Numbered from the stretch's first letter, positions 30,640 through 41,879 are shown. The stretch: 63,531 nucleotides of DNA from Branchiostoma floridae (GCF_000003815.2 NC_049984.1:19476782-19540312); one strand, 5' to 3'. Made by a program: numbers and translations. The notes: generated by a model not told the origin, from the letters alone.

Positions 30640-31315
30640 CATTACGCAAAGTCAGCCGCGATGTCTTCCAGGTTCATGTTATCAACAATGTCCTTGTGGA
30701 CGTGCAGCAGCATACAATTGTTTAGTCATTGTTCTGTCATTGTGGAGCGGAGGTATGTGAGCAGTCTCTTCAATGATGAGAATGTTCTCTCAGATGTGGC
30801 GGAACTGTGATGGGTACTGTGAGATAGAGCTGGAGTAGTTTGTGGGTTTGGAAGAATGTCGACCTATGTGAGGCTGTGGCCATTGCGGAACAAATGACGG
30901 TTCTTATACGATTATACTCGTCACTTTCTTCACCTCGCGATGTGCCTGCTCTATGGCAGCCGAAGAGGTGGCGTGTCAGCTTAAGAGGGTCCAGGTCTTT
31001 CCCAAAGACAGATTACGTCACTTCATCCACCTTCAATGCGAAGTCGTCACCATTGCCCGCGATCAGGAGGAGCTTCTCCATGGCAACGAGAGGCTTCAGG
31101 AAGGCCTGGTCAAACCTCTCTGCAAGTTCACCTATCAGGAGATCACATGCCTGGAAGAATACCTGACGATGGAAGTCCTTTGGGTACGGCGTGTCTGTGC
31201 GGCTCACTTCCATCGTCCAGGCGCCTCGGCTGACATCGGTACCGTGGAAGCAATGGCTTACTGCATCGCAAGTCTTCCTAGACAAACACGTTACATAATA
31301 CAACATTAACACAGT
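30640..31315 (-). pseudogene. hAT transposase C-terminal relic
   Basis: The minus frame 31013-31312 carries FHRQVFFQACDLLIGELAER and FDQAFLKPLVAMEKLL, typical of the middle helical domain of ZMYM1/ZNF862-like hAT proteins. Downstream, in pieces, LYLTVPITV, ERTFSSLKRLLTYLRSTMTE and LLHVHKDIVD form the hAT C-terminal dimerisation region (usually ERSFS..LR.LKT.LRS.M). At least three frame changes. No link to the N-terminal hAT relic at 15.4 kb, which is on the other strand. Confidence 0.8.
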
Positions 31316-31695
31316 ACATTGAGCCTATTTACACCTTAACATCATTTAAACCTAACTTACAACATAAAGGTACACTTATACCAAAAGCAAATGATACCGC
31401 TTTTCCTTATTCTAAAAATAAAAGGAATCAGTTGAGAGGTCAAGTATCAAATATTCTATACATTAATTTCATATACATAGTTGTCAATGAATGTCTTTTA
31501 CCACCAGTGCTGCAGAGGTTTGTGTCTGTGTTTTTAGCCTGTCTTTGATGTGCTTTTTGAACATGTTGTTGTGGGAATGTGTTGTAAGGCTTTACACACC
31601 TGTACAGAAACGCCGAGTCCTGGTTGCTGCACAAGTTTTTGGTATGGGCAGTCTGAATCTTCCCCCTTGAGCTAGGACAAGCCATACTCTGTATA

Positions 31696-31740
31696 ACCAA
31701 ACCAAACCAAACCAAACCAAACCAAACCAAACCAAACCAA
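31696..31740 (+). repeat. (CCAAA)n microsatellite, about 8-9 units
   Basis: Perfect ACCAAACCAAACC run, flanked by unique sequence. Confidence 0.98.
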
Positions 31741-32299
31741 GGTCGTCTAAAAGTTATCCTTTAAAATTGAAATGTTCAACTTCCAGACACCCTTGTTGAT
31801 CTCTTTAAATTCCTTATTGGAAGTAAAACTAAAACTAATATGGTCTGAAAAGGAAACTGGAGTATACAAGAAATTCCGAATTTTGATATCGTTTATACAA
31901 CCTGTCAAGTCTACAGCTTATCGTATAATCCGAGACTGCCGGGGTCCGTCCCGTCCTCTGACAAAGGACTGTCGGGGTCCTTTTTATCAAAGAGCGGTGC
32001 TTCGAAAACCCCCTATCAAGCCTCTGTGTGCTTCTTACGTTATCATCCGGTGTCCACCGAATCCCTCTCCAGACGAAATATACACAAGCGCCGCCATAAA
32101 ATAGTCCGACCATGAAAAAAAAAGTTTGATAAATACTTCGTTATGTTGGACAGTTTTGTTTTTTTCTTGACTATTATATTATAATTTTTGACGCGGTGAA
32201 CAGTGCACAAGTCTTTCATTTGTAGTTTACCGACATTCCAGATGTTTACGCGCACTGATACAAGAGAAGTGCTTCTGTTCAGCGTGGAAGTTGCCAGTG
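31741..32299. other. No gene recognised
   Basis: Includes a short duplicated GACTG(C/T)CGGGGTCC motif at 31946-31982 and a 110-codon plus-strand frame without recognisable content. Confidence 0.4.
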
Positions 32300-33080
32300 C
32301 AAGGCGGCCATTGTTAGGTGATGGTGGTCTTTTGTAACTACAGTAACGGCGGAAGTAATTTCTTAAATCCAGTGCCAGTGTGTTGTAATCATTGTTGCCT
32401 TTCGTGTGGAACCTGGAGACTGAACGATATTTTTTGGGATATCATGATTGAAAGTGCGTTTCTGTTAGTACGTTCAAGGACGTTCTACAAGTTCCAGTGT
32501 CGGAGAACCAAGGACCGAGGTGGCTTGGTCGTGTCACACGCGTTCTTTGTGTTATGGTGTAAACCGTCTTGATAATAGGAAAGGCAGTGCATTATATAAA
32601 AGGACACAAGTACCGGAGGGAGAACCTGTATCTCAACCTGTATCTAAAATTTGTTTTGGTACTAGTTAGAACTACGTTTTCGCCTGCAGCTGTGCAAATT
32701 ATGATGTATTATGTCTTTTCCACAGGTCAACCCAGAGGTGTACAGCATGGCACATGGGTCTGGCGACCTCATAGGTGTGGCAAATCAAATCACCTCATAA
32801 TCTACAGCAAGATGCTGTCACAACACTACCAGCCTCATGAATAGATCAAGAGCAGCGGTTGCAATTACTCTTCTGTACACCCAAATGCAAGCATAGCACA
32901 GAGCAGAATTATTGGTAATGGCAGGACATCCAGCTTACCCAGGGTTTGTTAGTCAGGTCTGGTCTTACAGCTGTCCAGCCTCTTGGAAACCCAGACTTCG
33001 GGGACTGTGCCTCTGGCTCAGTGGGGGCTTGTACAGCTTAGTCAGATGGGTTTGCTGGATGTCTTTTGCTCTTGTGTTGT
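32300..33080 (+). mobile_element. Spliced-looking element fragment, copy 2
   Basis: Plus-strand counterpart of 23780-24370. CRRTKDRGGLVVSHAFFV, an intron-like spacer ending TTTTCCACAG, VYSMAHGSGDL, and then SCPASWKPRLRGLCLW occur in the same order. This copy adds an upstream 80-codon frame (32318-32572) with several Cys (CCNHCCLSC). Family unknown. Confidence 0.65.
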
Positions 33081-33599
33081 ACCTGGTGTTAAGCTAGCTC
33101 TTGAAAACAAACCACTTAAATGGGGAATTGTGACCAGCTTTTCCCGGTCTTTGCACTTAATGTCTGTAGCCCTCTCCCTGTCCTTCATTACTTCTAGTTG
33201 CTGTTCAGAAGTGGCAACAGCTATTTCAGTGTTCAAAGATTTCTATGATGTTTGTGCACACAGACGCAAATTTTAATGAGACCTATTGACAAAAATATCA
33301 CAATGAAACCATAACAACATGGCGGAGAATGCACATAGTTTCACTCTCCTCCAAAATATAGATTTACCGCTATACATAAATACTTGTCAGAACATGTCCT
33401 GGGTCAGAATTGTAGATTGACAACATTTTTCGACAGAAGTTTATTTTTTGATATTGCTGTCCTCCCAAAAATCTGCAGAGAAGGCGCCAAGTTAGTTTTA
33501 GTCTGGAAGGTCTTGTTAACTTCCGAGGCATTGTTCCTGGTGAGAATTGCCTCCGACGCTTCGACCTCCTTGCCAGGTGCACTTGGCGTTGAGTGGATT

Positions 33600-33966
33600 C
33601 TATATATTCTGTCGAAGCGCGAGAGTCCCTCGGATAGGACGTTAAATGGAGGTCCCGTGTATGGGTAGAGCCATACCCCATGCACGTTAAAGAACCCGCC
33701 ACATGTACATGTGCGAACATCCACCCGAGCGGATCAAAACATTCCGGCCAAAATAGGGGTAGGGAATCTCCCGAGCAGCCCTCGTAACCCCTGCTTCGCC
33801 TATTGGGTCAGTTAGTCCTCACTCATAGTGAGCAATTGGGCTGGTCTCAATCATGATGTTTCTGACCTAGGGCGAAGAGTTGCTGTTACAGTTCCAATCA
33901 TGTAACCCGTAACCTTGAGTGGCCTTCAGGCCTTGTTACGTGGTGACCATTGAGTAAAAAAAAAAG
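33600..33966 (+). mobile_element. Retroposon-like 3' tail ending in poly(A)
   Basis: GGTCCCGTGTATGGGTAGAG, then CCCCATGCACGTTAAAGAAC, several further conserved-looking words, and a terminal A12 run at 33955-33966. The CACGTTAAAGAACCC word is one I associate with widespread invertebrate retroposon tails. Upstream, the reverse strand is open for about 100 codons, but I do not rely on it. Confidence 0.5.
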
Positions 33967-34734
33967 ACCCGTTTTCCCATGATCCTAGAATTCCGTGTCC
34001 ATACATTATTTGATTGTGATGCACGTTAATTAACTGCCTTCCAAATTCCCAAATGATGTAAACAAATTCATAGATTTTCCGAACTGCACTTAACCTTCAA
34101 CTACTTTGTGAACTCTGCACACTTCACTTTCGGACACTTTAACTCGTCAAAACAACAACCTCAAATCTGATAGTTCACAGTTCCTACAGTTGTGAAATAA
34201 TTTATGATGCAAACATTTTCCCTACAACAAAAATATAACCGACATTCAGTACTACCCTCCAAACTTTCAACGACATTAATCACCTGTTGTCACAAGACAG
34301 CACACATCTATGACACCAACATACACTCTAAAAGATAAATCACCAACCTATCTTAATAAAATCATTTTATTTGACTCTAGACTTCACTTAGTTTCACACA
34401 CAGTCTTGAACATCTGCTTGGCGGGCCACCCATTGCTTGTCCTCTTCTCCCAGGTCTTGCAGACTTACTGTTGGTGTGTTTTCTGCCTCCTTTACAAACT
34501 GTTCAGAAAGATCAGTGTCCTCATTCTGTATCCTCTTTTATTCGTCAGCTTTCCCTTTTCTGCATAGTTATATCATCTAGCCTGTGCAATTAAATGTACT
34601 AATATTTCTCTTTAAGAAAGTTCTACAATTTCTTTGATGGATGCCATGCAATTTCCCACATGACTCACTAATTACCAGGATGTGGTGAATCTGTCTTTTT
34701 GGGATCGATGGGAACTCACTTCCTTGGTTATCAA

Positions 34735-34985
34735 TATCACCGACACAACACACCACTGCTAGAACCTGAATACAAACAAGGATTCAAGGTAATGTTGTTC
34801 AAATGGGACATTGTTGCCACCACGGAATGAGCAACATGCACTTGGGTCCCAGGAACCAGATGAATGAGCTGGCCGATTAGATCTTCAAAGTAAAAACAAG
34901 AGTTTGCCCAAAGTGGTACCACTCCCTTACATTATCTGCATAATGCAGCAGGCTGTAAACATTGCAGACTAGATCTGTAGTTCCT
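34735..34985 (-). pseudogene. EnSpm/CACTA transposase DUF4218-like relic
   Basis: Minus-strand frames give NVYSLLHYADNVREW, then PLWANSCFYFEDLIGQL and IHLVPGTQV. The order N-V-H-x-L-L-H..N-V-R..P-L-W-A-x-S-x-F-x-F-E-D..G-x-L..G-T is the DUF4218 signature found C-terminal to TNP2 in CACTA transposases. One frame change lies between the halves. Confidence 0.7.
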
Positions 34986-35172
34986 GCATAAACAAAAAAT
35001 TTCGTGTACAATCAAATACTTGACAAATATGCAACTTGAATAGGTGATGAAATGTACCTTAAGTTATACAGACTATAAAAGCTGTAAACATGTATTTTCA
35101 AGAAGGATCCCAAACCATTTACCACTAACATTTTCTGGGATTTGGGACTTGTCCGAAGTTTTACACTCGTCT

Positions 35173-35426
35173 TCAATCAGCAACTCTAACGGCCTGTATG
35201 AATATGTTGATCCAGCGTTGGGCTGGGGCTGTGTGCTTCACTCCAGAGAACGCCTGGAAGTTCTCCACCAGGAAGCCTCTAATGGCAGAGGTGAACTTCT
35301 CCTCGAGCTGATGTACATCTTCTGTTACGAAGTTGAGGGTGAGATTTGTGTCATGTGGATACTCCATGTGGTCCAACCGAGCAAAGGCCTTCCTCTCTCC
35401 ATGAGATATGGCTCCAGTCACCTGTG
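35173..35426 (-). pseudogene. Unrecognised exon, 84 codons
   Basis: After acceptor GAGATTCCAG the frame reads TQVTGAISHGERKAFARLDH, NLTLNFVTEDVHQLEEKF and IRGFLVENFQAFSGV, ending at TGA 35173-35175. It is helix-rich and open throughout. Its position between CACTA-like and Mutator-like pieces suggests a transposon gene, but I cannot name the family. Confidence 0.4.
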
Positions 35427-35904
35427 TCTGGAATCTCAGCAGACGATAATTGTCTATTCATGATTCAGCATGTCAGCAATTAACACAATCAAGCTAGGAG
35501 CCCAGAGTGTTGACGGTTCAATTTTTAATTCTCTTTTTTCAAAAATGGTTGATTAAACATATAATCCTCAACCCAGGGCTGGGTCGGGTGGGGAAAAAAA
35601 CACATGTCGCTGGTACAGCTAGGACTAGTAGTATTAGGAGACAGAGAAGCGTGCTCGCTCGGTGACGCTCGCTACTGAATGACGGGCGATACCACCAAGC
35701 GAGCAGGCAGGGGGTTATCATATCCAATTACATAGGATGTCCTTGTTTGGGCATCCTTTCACGATTATCCTAAAATGATAAATAACATTATTATTACAAA
35801 TAGTCTGCACCATGTGTGCTGCACCTACACTTTAGATCGTCCAGTTTGTACTCTGGATACTTGTTTTTTTTAACCCTGTAGAGAACGTCTTCTTAGTGGT
35901 CTAT

Positions 35905-36080
35905 TTCTCCAGCTGTTTTCCGTGGGCTCTCCCAACGTGGCCGCCACAGTACATTACCGTGGACTTGGACTGCGGAAAGAATTTGTAGAAAGACTTCTCA
36001 CTTGTGCAACCTACATCCTGCCAATGTACTTCTACTTCTATTCCTTCTGTTTTTAGTTTTTTTTGGGAAACCCATCCAAT
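35905..36080 (-). pseudogene. Mutator-like transposase-related exon fragment
   Basis: The minus frame ends with KKLKTEGIEVEVHWQDVG, SEKSFYKFFPQ and VMYCGGHVGRAHGKQLEK. The W-Q-D-x-D/G-S-S-x-K-S-F and (C/F)GGH(V)xRAH blocks match a transposon-derived family common in lancelets and corals that I associate with Mutator-like transposase domains. The exon probably starts near 36080; upstream residues of the ORF are intron. Confidence 0.5.
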
Positions 36081-36346
36081 AGAATGATGATAATAATACG
36101 AACTGAATACCTGAAGACTAATGTGTACAAGAATAATGCAAATGATAACCAAATATTTCAAAATAATCATAGCAAAACCAAACAGAAATTCAAGGCACCG
36201 GCTTGGATAGTCTGTCTGTATCCCGTTCCGTGCCTGAATGGTTCGAGACACGACATAGAGTACCCAACACTGATCCTGTTGATAGTAGCTTTCCTTCTTG
36301 TAACAATCCGTCTTGTCCAGGTACATGAGCACGGCGTATACGCAAT

Positions 36347-36372
36347 TGATTTTATTTTATTTTATTTTATTA
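36347..36372 (+). repeat. (TTTTA)n microsatellite
   Basis: GATTTTATTTTATTTTATTTTATTA, five units. Confidence 0.95.
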
Positions 36373-36579
36373 ATGAACAAATGTGCAATCTACCTACATC
36401 TAAACCATTGTATTTGTATTCGCTGACATGCAATTTTCAGTCTGACATTAAATGCACTAAGCAGTAATCAAACATCCACACTAGCTGTTACAAAAAAAAA
36501 GTGTACCCCAGTGAGGACAAGGGAGTAAGTTTGATGCCTCTCTTCCATTGGTCCACTCAGGAAGCCTTAGGGACCTGAC

Positions 36580-36725
36580 GATATTTACCGGGGGGGGGGG
36601 AGGGCTGGTGCATAGGTGGGGGGGGGGGGCAATGACAAATTTTTTGAGCCGAGGGGGGGGCCCTTGAAAAATTTTTTGAGCCGAGGGGGGGGGGGGCATT
36701 GAAAAAAATTGCCTGAGGGGCCTTG
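36580..36725 (+). repeat. G-run-rich tandem repeat
   Basis: Two to three units of (A/T)AATTTTTTGAGCCGAG followed by G8 to G12, preceded by G10 and G12 runs. There are five G-runs of 8 or more within 130 bp. On the reverse strand this gives a Pro-rich frame (PPPPSAQK), likely accidental. Confidence 0.85.
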
Positions 36726-36786
36726 ATAAATACAAGCAAAATGTGCCCCTGAAATGCAGGAAATGAAGTTTCAGATGGTCAAGATT

Positions 36787-37207
36787 TCAATTTTTCTCTG
36801 GACGTCCCTTGCGACAGCTTGCGCCTCTGGCGCACACAACACTTCGGCGCTCGTCGCCATCAAAAATCTCTTCCTCTGACAGAAAATTGTCATTTATAGA
36901 GCAACTGATCCAAATCATCCTGAGTGATAACTTTGCATCCCTCGATATCACCAGGGAAGCAGCGAGTGAACATATTTGGAACTGCCATTTTAACAACCTC
37001 ACGGGCCAGTCTGCCATTCATTTGTGATCTCCATTCTTTCGCTGAACGACATTTTTGTCGAGGTATCGAATATAAATGTTCGGTTGTATACCCCGCTGGC
37101 ACTGATGTATCAAGTTTGATGAAATGATGTTTACTTGATGTGCACTGGAACAACCAATTCTGTATAATTGTTCCTAACGCCCTCGAAGTTGTCCTACACC
37201 ATCGCAT
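36787..37207 (-). pseudogene. Unrecognised minus-strand coding-like segment
   Basis: Two overlapping frames: EWRSQMNGRLAREVVKMAVP, NMFTRCFPGDIEGCKVITQD, then after a shift FLSEEEIFDGDERRS. Continuity of sense across the shift suggests one decayed exon. No family recognised. Confidence 0.35.
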
Positions 37208-38195
37208 GTAAGGCCATTTTGTTTAAAACTGACAATTACAAACTACATTAAACTGATTGGCTAGAAGAATCAAACTATCACAAGATAGGGACAACAACTA
37301 TCATATTTTTCATATATATACTTTGCTGTGGTGCCTTGCCTGATCTAACAAATTTGATTAATGGTAAATGGTAGTAACAAGCTTAAGGCAAAACAATTGA
37401 TGTAACGCTTGAGGTTTTTGTGTTATTTGTCTGATTACAGATAATGAGTGTTAAGTCTTGGCACCAGTATGAGGACAAAAGAAAGTATCTAAATAACATG
37501 GTTTGGCCTCATTAAACTTGAGTCAGTAGTATAGATTGTTCCTCATCTGGCGTCTCATACACAGTCCAATGGCCTCTGATGGTTGGTGGCGGACAACCTT
37601 CAATCTTGCAAACTCCTTGTTCTGTAGATTTGAAAAGGATGAAGGATGGTGGACCATCTCTGTTGCGTTTCACTCAACTTCTTACTTCGGTATGCCACCG
37701 GTCTATCTCGCCCCGTGTCATCCACCTGAGACAGCACTGCCTGTATCACTGGCATCTACCTGCACCACAAACGGCTTGGCGTGATCCACCATGATCAGCA
37801 CCGGGGTGGAGCTTAGTACTTCCTTCAGCTTCAGGAAGGCTCTTCCGCAATAGTCATCCCAGTTGATTACATTGGACTGGCCTTTCTTTAACAGATCAGT
37901 TAAGGGAGCTGATATGGTGGCCAGGTTAGGGATAAATCCCGATAGTAGTTCACAATTCCCAAGAAGGCGCGCACCCCCTTCTTGGTCTTCGGGATTGGGG
38001 TGGCTTGCATAGCCGCAACCTTGCTGGTAGTAGGGGAGACCTCTCCCTGTCCTATCATTTTCCCCAGGTACTCGGCCTTCGGTACACTAATAGTACACTT
38101 AGACGGTTTGATGGTGAGTATCGCCAGTTCTAGTCGATAAAGTACTTCATCCAGGTGAAGAAGATGGTCTTCCCACGTATCACTCCCGACGATGG

Positions 38196-38405
38196 ATTAA
38201 AATGTAGTCAATCTTGCATTGAAATACAATTTCCTTGCTTACTTTTGGTGAGAGTCACTTTCTCTGCATCACTTTCCTTCTTAGAGTGCTCTCCAGTTTC
38301 TGTATCTGCACCCTTGGCACTTTCTGTGATGTTTTCAAACACAAGAAAGGAACGTGTCATTGTCAGGTTCTGGTCCGTGATATCAAGCATGGATTAAAAT
38401 GCAGT
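38196..38405 (-). repeat. Insertion flanked by 18-bp direct repeats inside the gypsy RT
   Basis: GACT(A/G)CATTTTAATCCAT occurs at 38196-38213 and 38387-38405 and brackets about 175 bp that contains a 60-codon minus frame (MLDITDQNLTM...). It replaces the RT segment containing Y-x-D-D. Confidence 0.6.
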
Positions 38406-38502
38406 CTTCAAGCCGAACGGAGCCCGAGTGAACTCGAAATGTCCAAATGCTGTTTGGAACGCGGACTTACGTCGTGCAGCATCCGTCAGAGGGATCTGGT
38501 AA

Positions 38503-38692
38503 AGCCCCGTTTACAAATCAAGAATTTAGCTCGGCCGAGGTGTCAGCGAGCTCTAAATTACGAGGAGGCATGAACCTGATGCCTACGAACCAATGGAAAA
38601 ATTTCTTCGTCGGATCAGCGTCATACCTCCTCGAAATTTAGAGATCCGCTGACAACTCGGCCGAGCTAAAATCTTGATTTGTAAACGGGGCT
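38503..38692. mobile_element. 190-bp foldback MITE, Harbinger-like TAA target duplication
   Basis: Left end AGCCCCGTTTACAAATCAAG, right end its reverse complement. Inverted arms extend about 80 bp, including AGCTCGGCCGAG, with a short spacer. Flanked by TAA at 38500-38502 and 38693-38695, the 3-bp target duplication used by PIF/Harbinger elements. It interrupts the gypsy RT between KGFY and IPLTDAA codons. Confidence 0.85.
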
Positions 38693-39009
38693 TAAAACTA
38701 ATAAAAGCCCTTGGTGAGGTCTATCACTGTGATGTACTTGGACGCTCCAACCTTGTCTACCAGCTCCTCCACCTTTGTTTTGCACCGTCTCCTTGCCATT
38801 GTGTCAAAAGTTTAGTTCAGAGTTTGGCAAGCTTATTGTTGTGTTTATGGTAGTGTTTCAATAGAGCATGTGGGACATACTCTGTAACATACGTTGGCAC
38901 CTGCTCTTCAGCATCAGTCATAGCTGCGTCTGTAGTTCCATCTGTCACAGGGAGAATTCACACAATTTTTTTTTTCTTTTAGGGGGCCCTTTAAACCTTG
39001 TTTGTTGCA

Positions 39010-39300
39010 AACTTGCAGTAAAGGGCGTGGAATCTGGTCTGGCTAGACATGAAAGTGTTCCACAAATTCTGGAATTGCAGGAACTCTAGTAACTCTGCAC
39101 TTTTGAACTGCGGTCGTTGTCTGTCCGAAGCGTGTTTGGATTCCCAAACCTGGCAAATATTGTTCCCAACTGTTCGATAACCTTTCTGCTTGACGTTGAC
39201 TTCATAATCGCGACTTCGAAGTATTGGCTGTAATACTTCACTACAAGTATGTTCTCTCTGGCCGGTAAAGGTTCGAGTAAGTCTACTCCACAGGCTTGCC
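39010..39300 (-). pseudogene. Ty3/gypsy integrase core relic
   Basis: Minus frames: GPWQACGVDLLEPLP, YYSQYFEVAIMKSTSS, KVIEQLGTIFARFGNPNTLR, TDN, then after a shift PQFKSAELLEFLQ. V-D-(L) and (R)-T-D-N are the first two catalytic Asp of the DDE integrase core. It lies 5' of the RT relic on the same strand, opposite to pol gene order, so it belongs to another copy or a rearranged one. Confidence 0.75.
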
Positions 39301-39319
39301 ATGGTCCTGCCGGTTGGCT

Positions 39320-39755
39320 GGTCCCACTACTGTTGACGTAGTTGATTGTGAAGCAACAGCGTTTACGGGCAATGTAGGTACGGGCAACGACTCCTCAAAA
39401 CTTGACGATGACGCAAACATGTCCGCACTAGTGCCACATTCCGGGTTCTTGGAGGCGATAGGTGCGAACAAGTCTGCGCTACTGTTCCATTCCATGTTGT
39501 CATCAGTCGGATCGGGTGTGTGTGCTGTAGTACTAGAGGATAGTAGTGGTAGGTCAATCTCTCTAAGACTTCCCCACTCAACCTCGGAGCAAAATGTTGC
39601 GTCACTTTCAAATCCATACTCCACTACAGTGTCGTTCACGTCTGCACTTTGGTCGATTCCCATGCTGTCGGAAGCGTCTGGCGAGTTGATGGTGTCCGCG
39701 TCAAACAAGACACCGAAGTCTGCATCGCCTTGCGGTGACAGCTTTTCAGCCATAC
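39320..39755 (-). CDS. Acidic Ser-rich ORF, unrecognised
   Basis: Acceptor TTTATTCCCAG precedes MAEKLSPQGDADFGVLFDAD, with further acidic and Ser/Thr-rich sequence (SADLFAPIASK, SADMFASSSSFEESLP). The frame runs on into the integrase region and stops near 39283. The opposite strand is also open for 176 codons, so coding is uncertain. Sequence looks disordered. Confidence 0.4.
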
Positions 39756-40794
39756 CTGGGAATAAAGTAAGAAATAAGAATAAAGTTTTAGCCTTCGACT
39801 TCCTGAACTTATACATAGGCATATAGGCAACGAAACAACTACCAAGACCGTGTTCTTGACCCCATCAAGACAACACGGTACCTTGTTTCGCGAGAGCAGA
39901 ATTCCGGTAACAATCGGTGCAATCTGGTAGATATGGGACTTTCTATGTCCTGTGTGCAGTAACGCTACAGTGTTGTCTCCACCGAGGAGCGATCTCAGAT
40001 CCATATACTGCTCATATGTCAGGCTTCCCAAAACAGAAGCCCCCAAACAGGTACACATAATGCACATGTCCTGCATTGGGTATGCACAACGATGTATAGT
40101 AAGTAGTAAGGTGGTAAAGACTTATGATAGTTACTAAGTCATGCATAAGCTCTGATGTGAGGTAGATACATTTAACATTTTGATTAGCTTCTTAGCCTTA
40201 TGAGTAGAAAACTTAAAGCAAAACAAAGATATTCGACCAAAACCAGACCTCTCGTCCTTCGTCTTTCTTTCTGTTTCTCTTCCCTTCCTTCTTTCCTCGT
40301 CCGCCATTTCTGAGTGTCGGAAGGAGAGTCAGTCATTAAGAACGCAGGACGCATGTCGCTTTGTAGTCGGGTTGGTCCAAGATAACTAGAGAGTCTGGGA
40401 TATGTTCTCTTCTGAGGCATTCACTGAGATAATCACATGCACAACTCGAATTTACTGGAAAAAAAATCCATTACAAAATGATTATCCTACAAAAGACATC
40501 CAAATGCTACCGGTTGTATTTTAGCAGTTGACGATCTTGTATTAGTTATCTCATGACATAAATCCTAGCTAGTGCTGTGCATTTGACGATTAACACTCAG
40601 TCTACATACACCTGACATCGTCACAGTAACATTCTCGAGAAGAATGTTCATTTGTTTTGATGTGTTTAGATGATTATCATCTAAATAAAAGTGCCATAGA
40701 GATAGCTACAACGTGAATTTACTGCTGGAATTTTGAGTTTTGGAAAATCTTTTTTTCCACATCTACACTGACTGACATATTTGTCCACATTGGC

Positions 40795-40930
40795 GGCTTC
40801 GCTCCAGTTTCTGTACGAGACAACAGTCGCGCCTGCTGTGTCGAAGGCTTCGCGCCAGTGTCTGTACGAGACCATAGTGGCGCCTGCTGTGTTAAAGGCT
40901 TCGCTCCAGTGTCAGTACGAGTTTACAACT
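40795..40930 (+). repeat. 51-bp minisatellite, 2.7 copies
   Basis: Unit GGCTTCGC(T/G)CCAGTNTCTG through CCTGCTGTGT(C/T)(G/A)AA, starting 40795, 40846 and 40897. 51 bp is 17 codons and both strands are open through it (plus: LYETTVAPAVSKAS; minus: FDTAGATVVSYRNW). Confidence 0.9.
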
Positions 40931-41367
40931 TCGCGAGGTGTTGGCATCAGACAGGAAAAATAATTTGGGTGAAAGTCTGACGGGGGTTTTAGTTCAGAGA
41001 CTTGAGACCACATATTAAAGAGTATCATTATCAATTAGGCAGATGGTAGTTTCAAGTTTGAATACAATTTATATCCTTAAATGCCCTTAGTTTAAGCCTA
41101 AGTACAACAGATATACGTTACTTCGCGCATAAAGGCCAACTGGCATTAAATTTGTTTCTTCAACTTACCATCAGGACAAATCATTGATTAATGTAAACAT
41201 ACGTAATTCATGTCTGTCGCTCAGAATCAAAATGTCGAAAACATGGTCGGTCTCCATGAACCCACCTGGGAAGGGCAAATCCTGTCCACCATCAGCTGGA
41301 ACAGGGTCAGGGACAGATGGCATCATGTCCAAATCAGTTTCGTTACACTCCACACCCTACTCCACAT

Positions 41368-41740
41368 TCAGCGATCGTATGGAAGGCTGCACAACGTGAC
41401 TGGTTCTTCTTCTACACCTGTCTCTTCTTCTGCCATGTGGGCTTGACGTGGACTCTCCGGCGATGAGACCTCACAAGATGATGTGGGTCGTCCAGGTGAG
41501 TGTTCTGGGGATTGCTGAACCTCAATAGTTGTAGTATTAGAGGGAAGATGTTGAGGGAACAAGGTAACAAAGTGGTCAGGGTTAAAGTCATTCTCAGGAT
41601 TACGTCCACAACAAATGGTACACATGACCTTGACTCGGTGTCAGCATTGAGCACAGCTACGTTACGCCCCAAAATGTCACGGGTAAAGCGATTCCTGTGC
41701 AACCGTCCTGATGGATTGGAATGTTGAGGGCAACACCGAC
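41368..41740 (-). pseudogene. Unrecognised coding-like segment with CTICC motif
   Basis: Two minus frames overlap: RNRFTRDILGRNVAVLNADT and, shifted, VMCTICCGRNPENDFNPDHF followed by a Ser/Pro/Glu-rich tail. Could be a decayed element ORF end; no family assigned. Confidence 0.3.
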
Positions 41741-41879
41741 AGCAATGATGTGAAAGGTCGCACTCCAGTCCCCATCTTTTAACGTAGATTTTAGGACCTC
41801 CCCTAATATAATGTAAAACAAAGAGTCGCTCACCACAATAGTCGGGGCAAAGATTTTGTAGTATTCAGAAGTAGTTAAT

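Larger units (their letters stand above)
37530..38790 (-). pseudogene. Ty3/gypsy reverse transcriptase-RNase H relic
   Basis: Minus order: VGASKYITVIDLTKGFY (RT motif, 38700-38780), the MITE, IPLTDAARRKSAFQTAFG and FTRAPFGLKTA (38400-38500), a 190-bp insertion, SDTWEDHLLHLDEVL, KCTISVPKAEYLGKMIG, VRAFLGN, GFIPNLATISAPLTDLLK, then FVVQVDASDTG (start of RNase H, about 37700). The Y-x-D-D box that should follow KTA is missing, replaced by the 190-bp insertion. One frame remains open for about 160 codons around 37.7-38.17 kb. Confidence 0.85.

Noticed and set aside
32318-32572. THAP-like zinc domain
   Set aside because: Several cysteines and a Met-Val start resemble THAP, but the C-x2-4-C-x35-50-C-x2-H spacing and the AVPTIF motif are absent.
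36481-36739. Proline-rich minus-strand ORF
   Set aside because: Created by G-runs read on the other strand.
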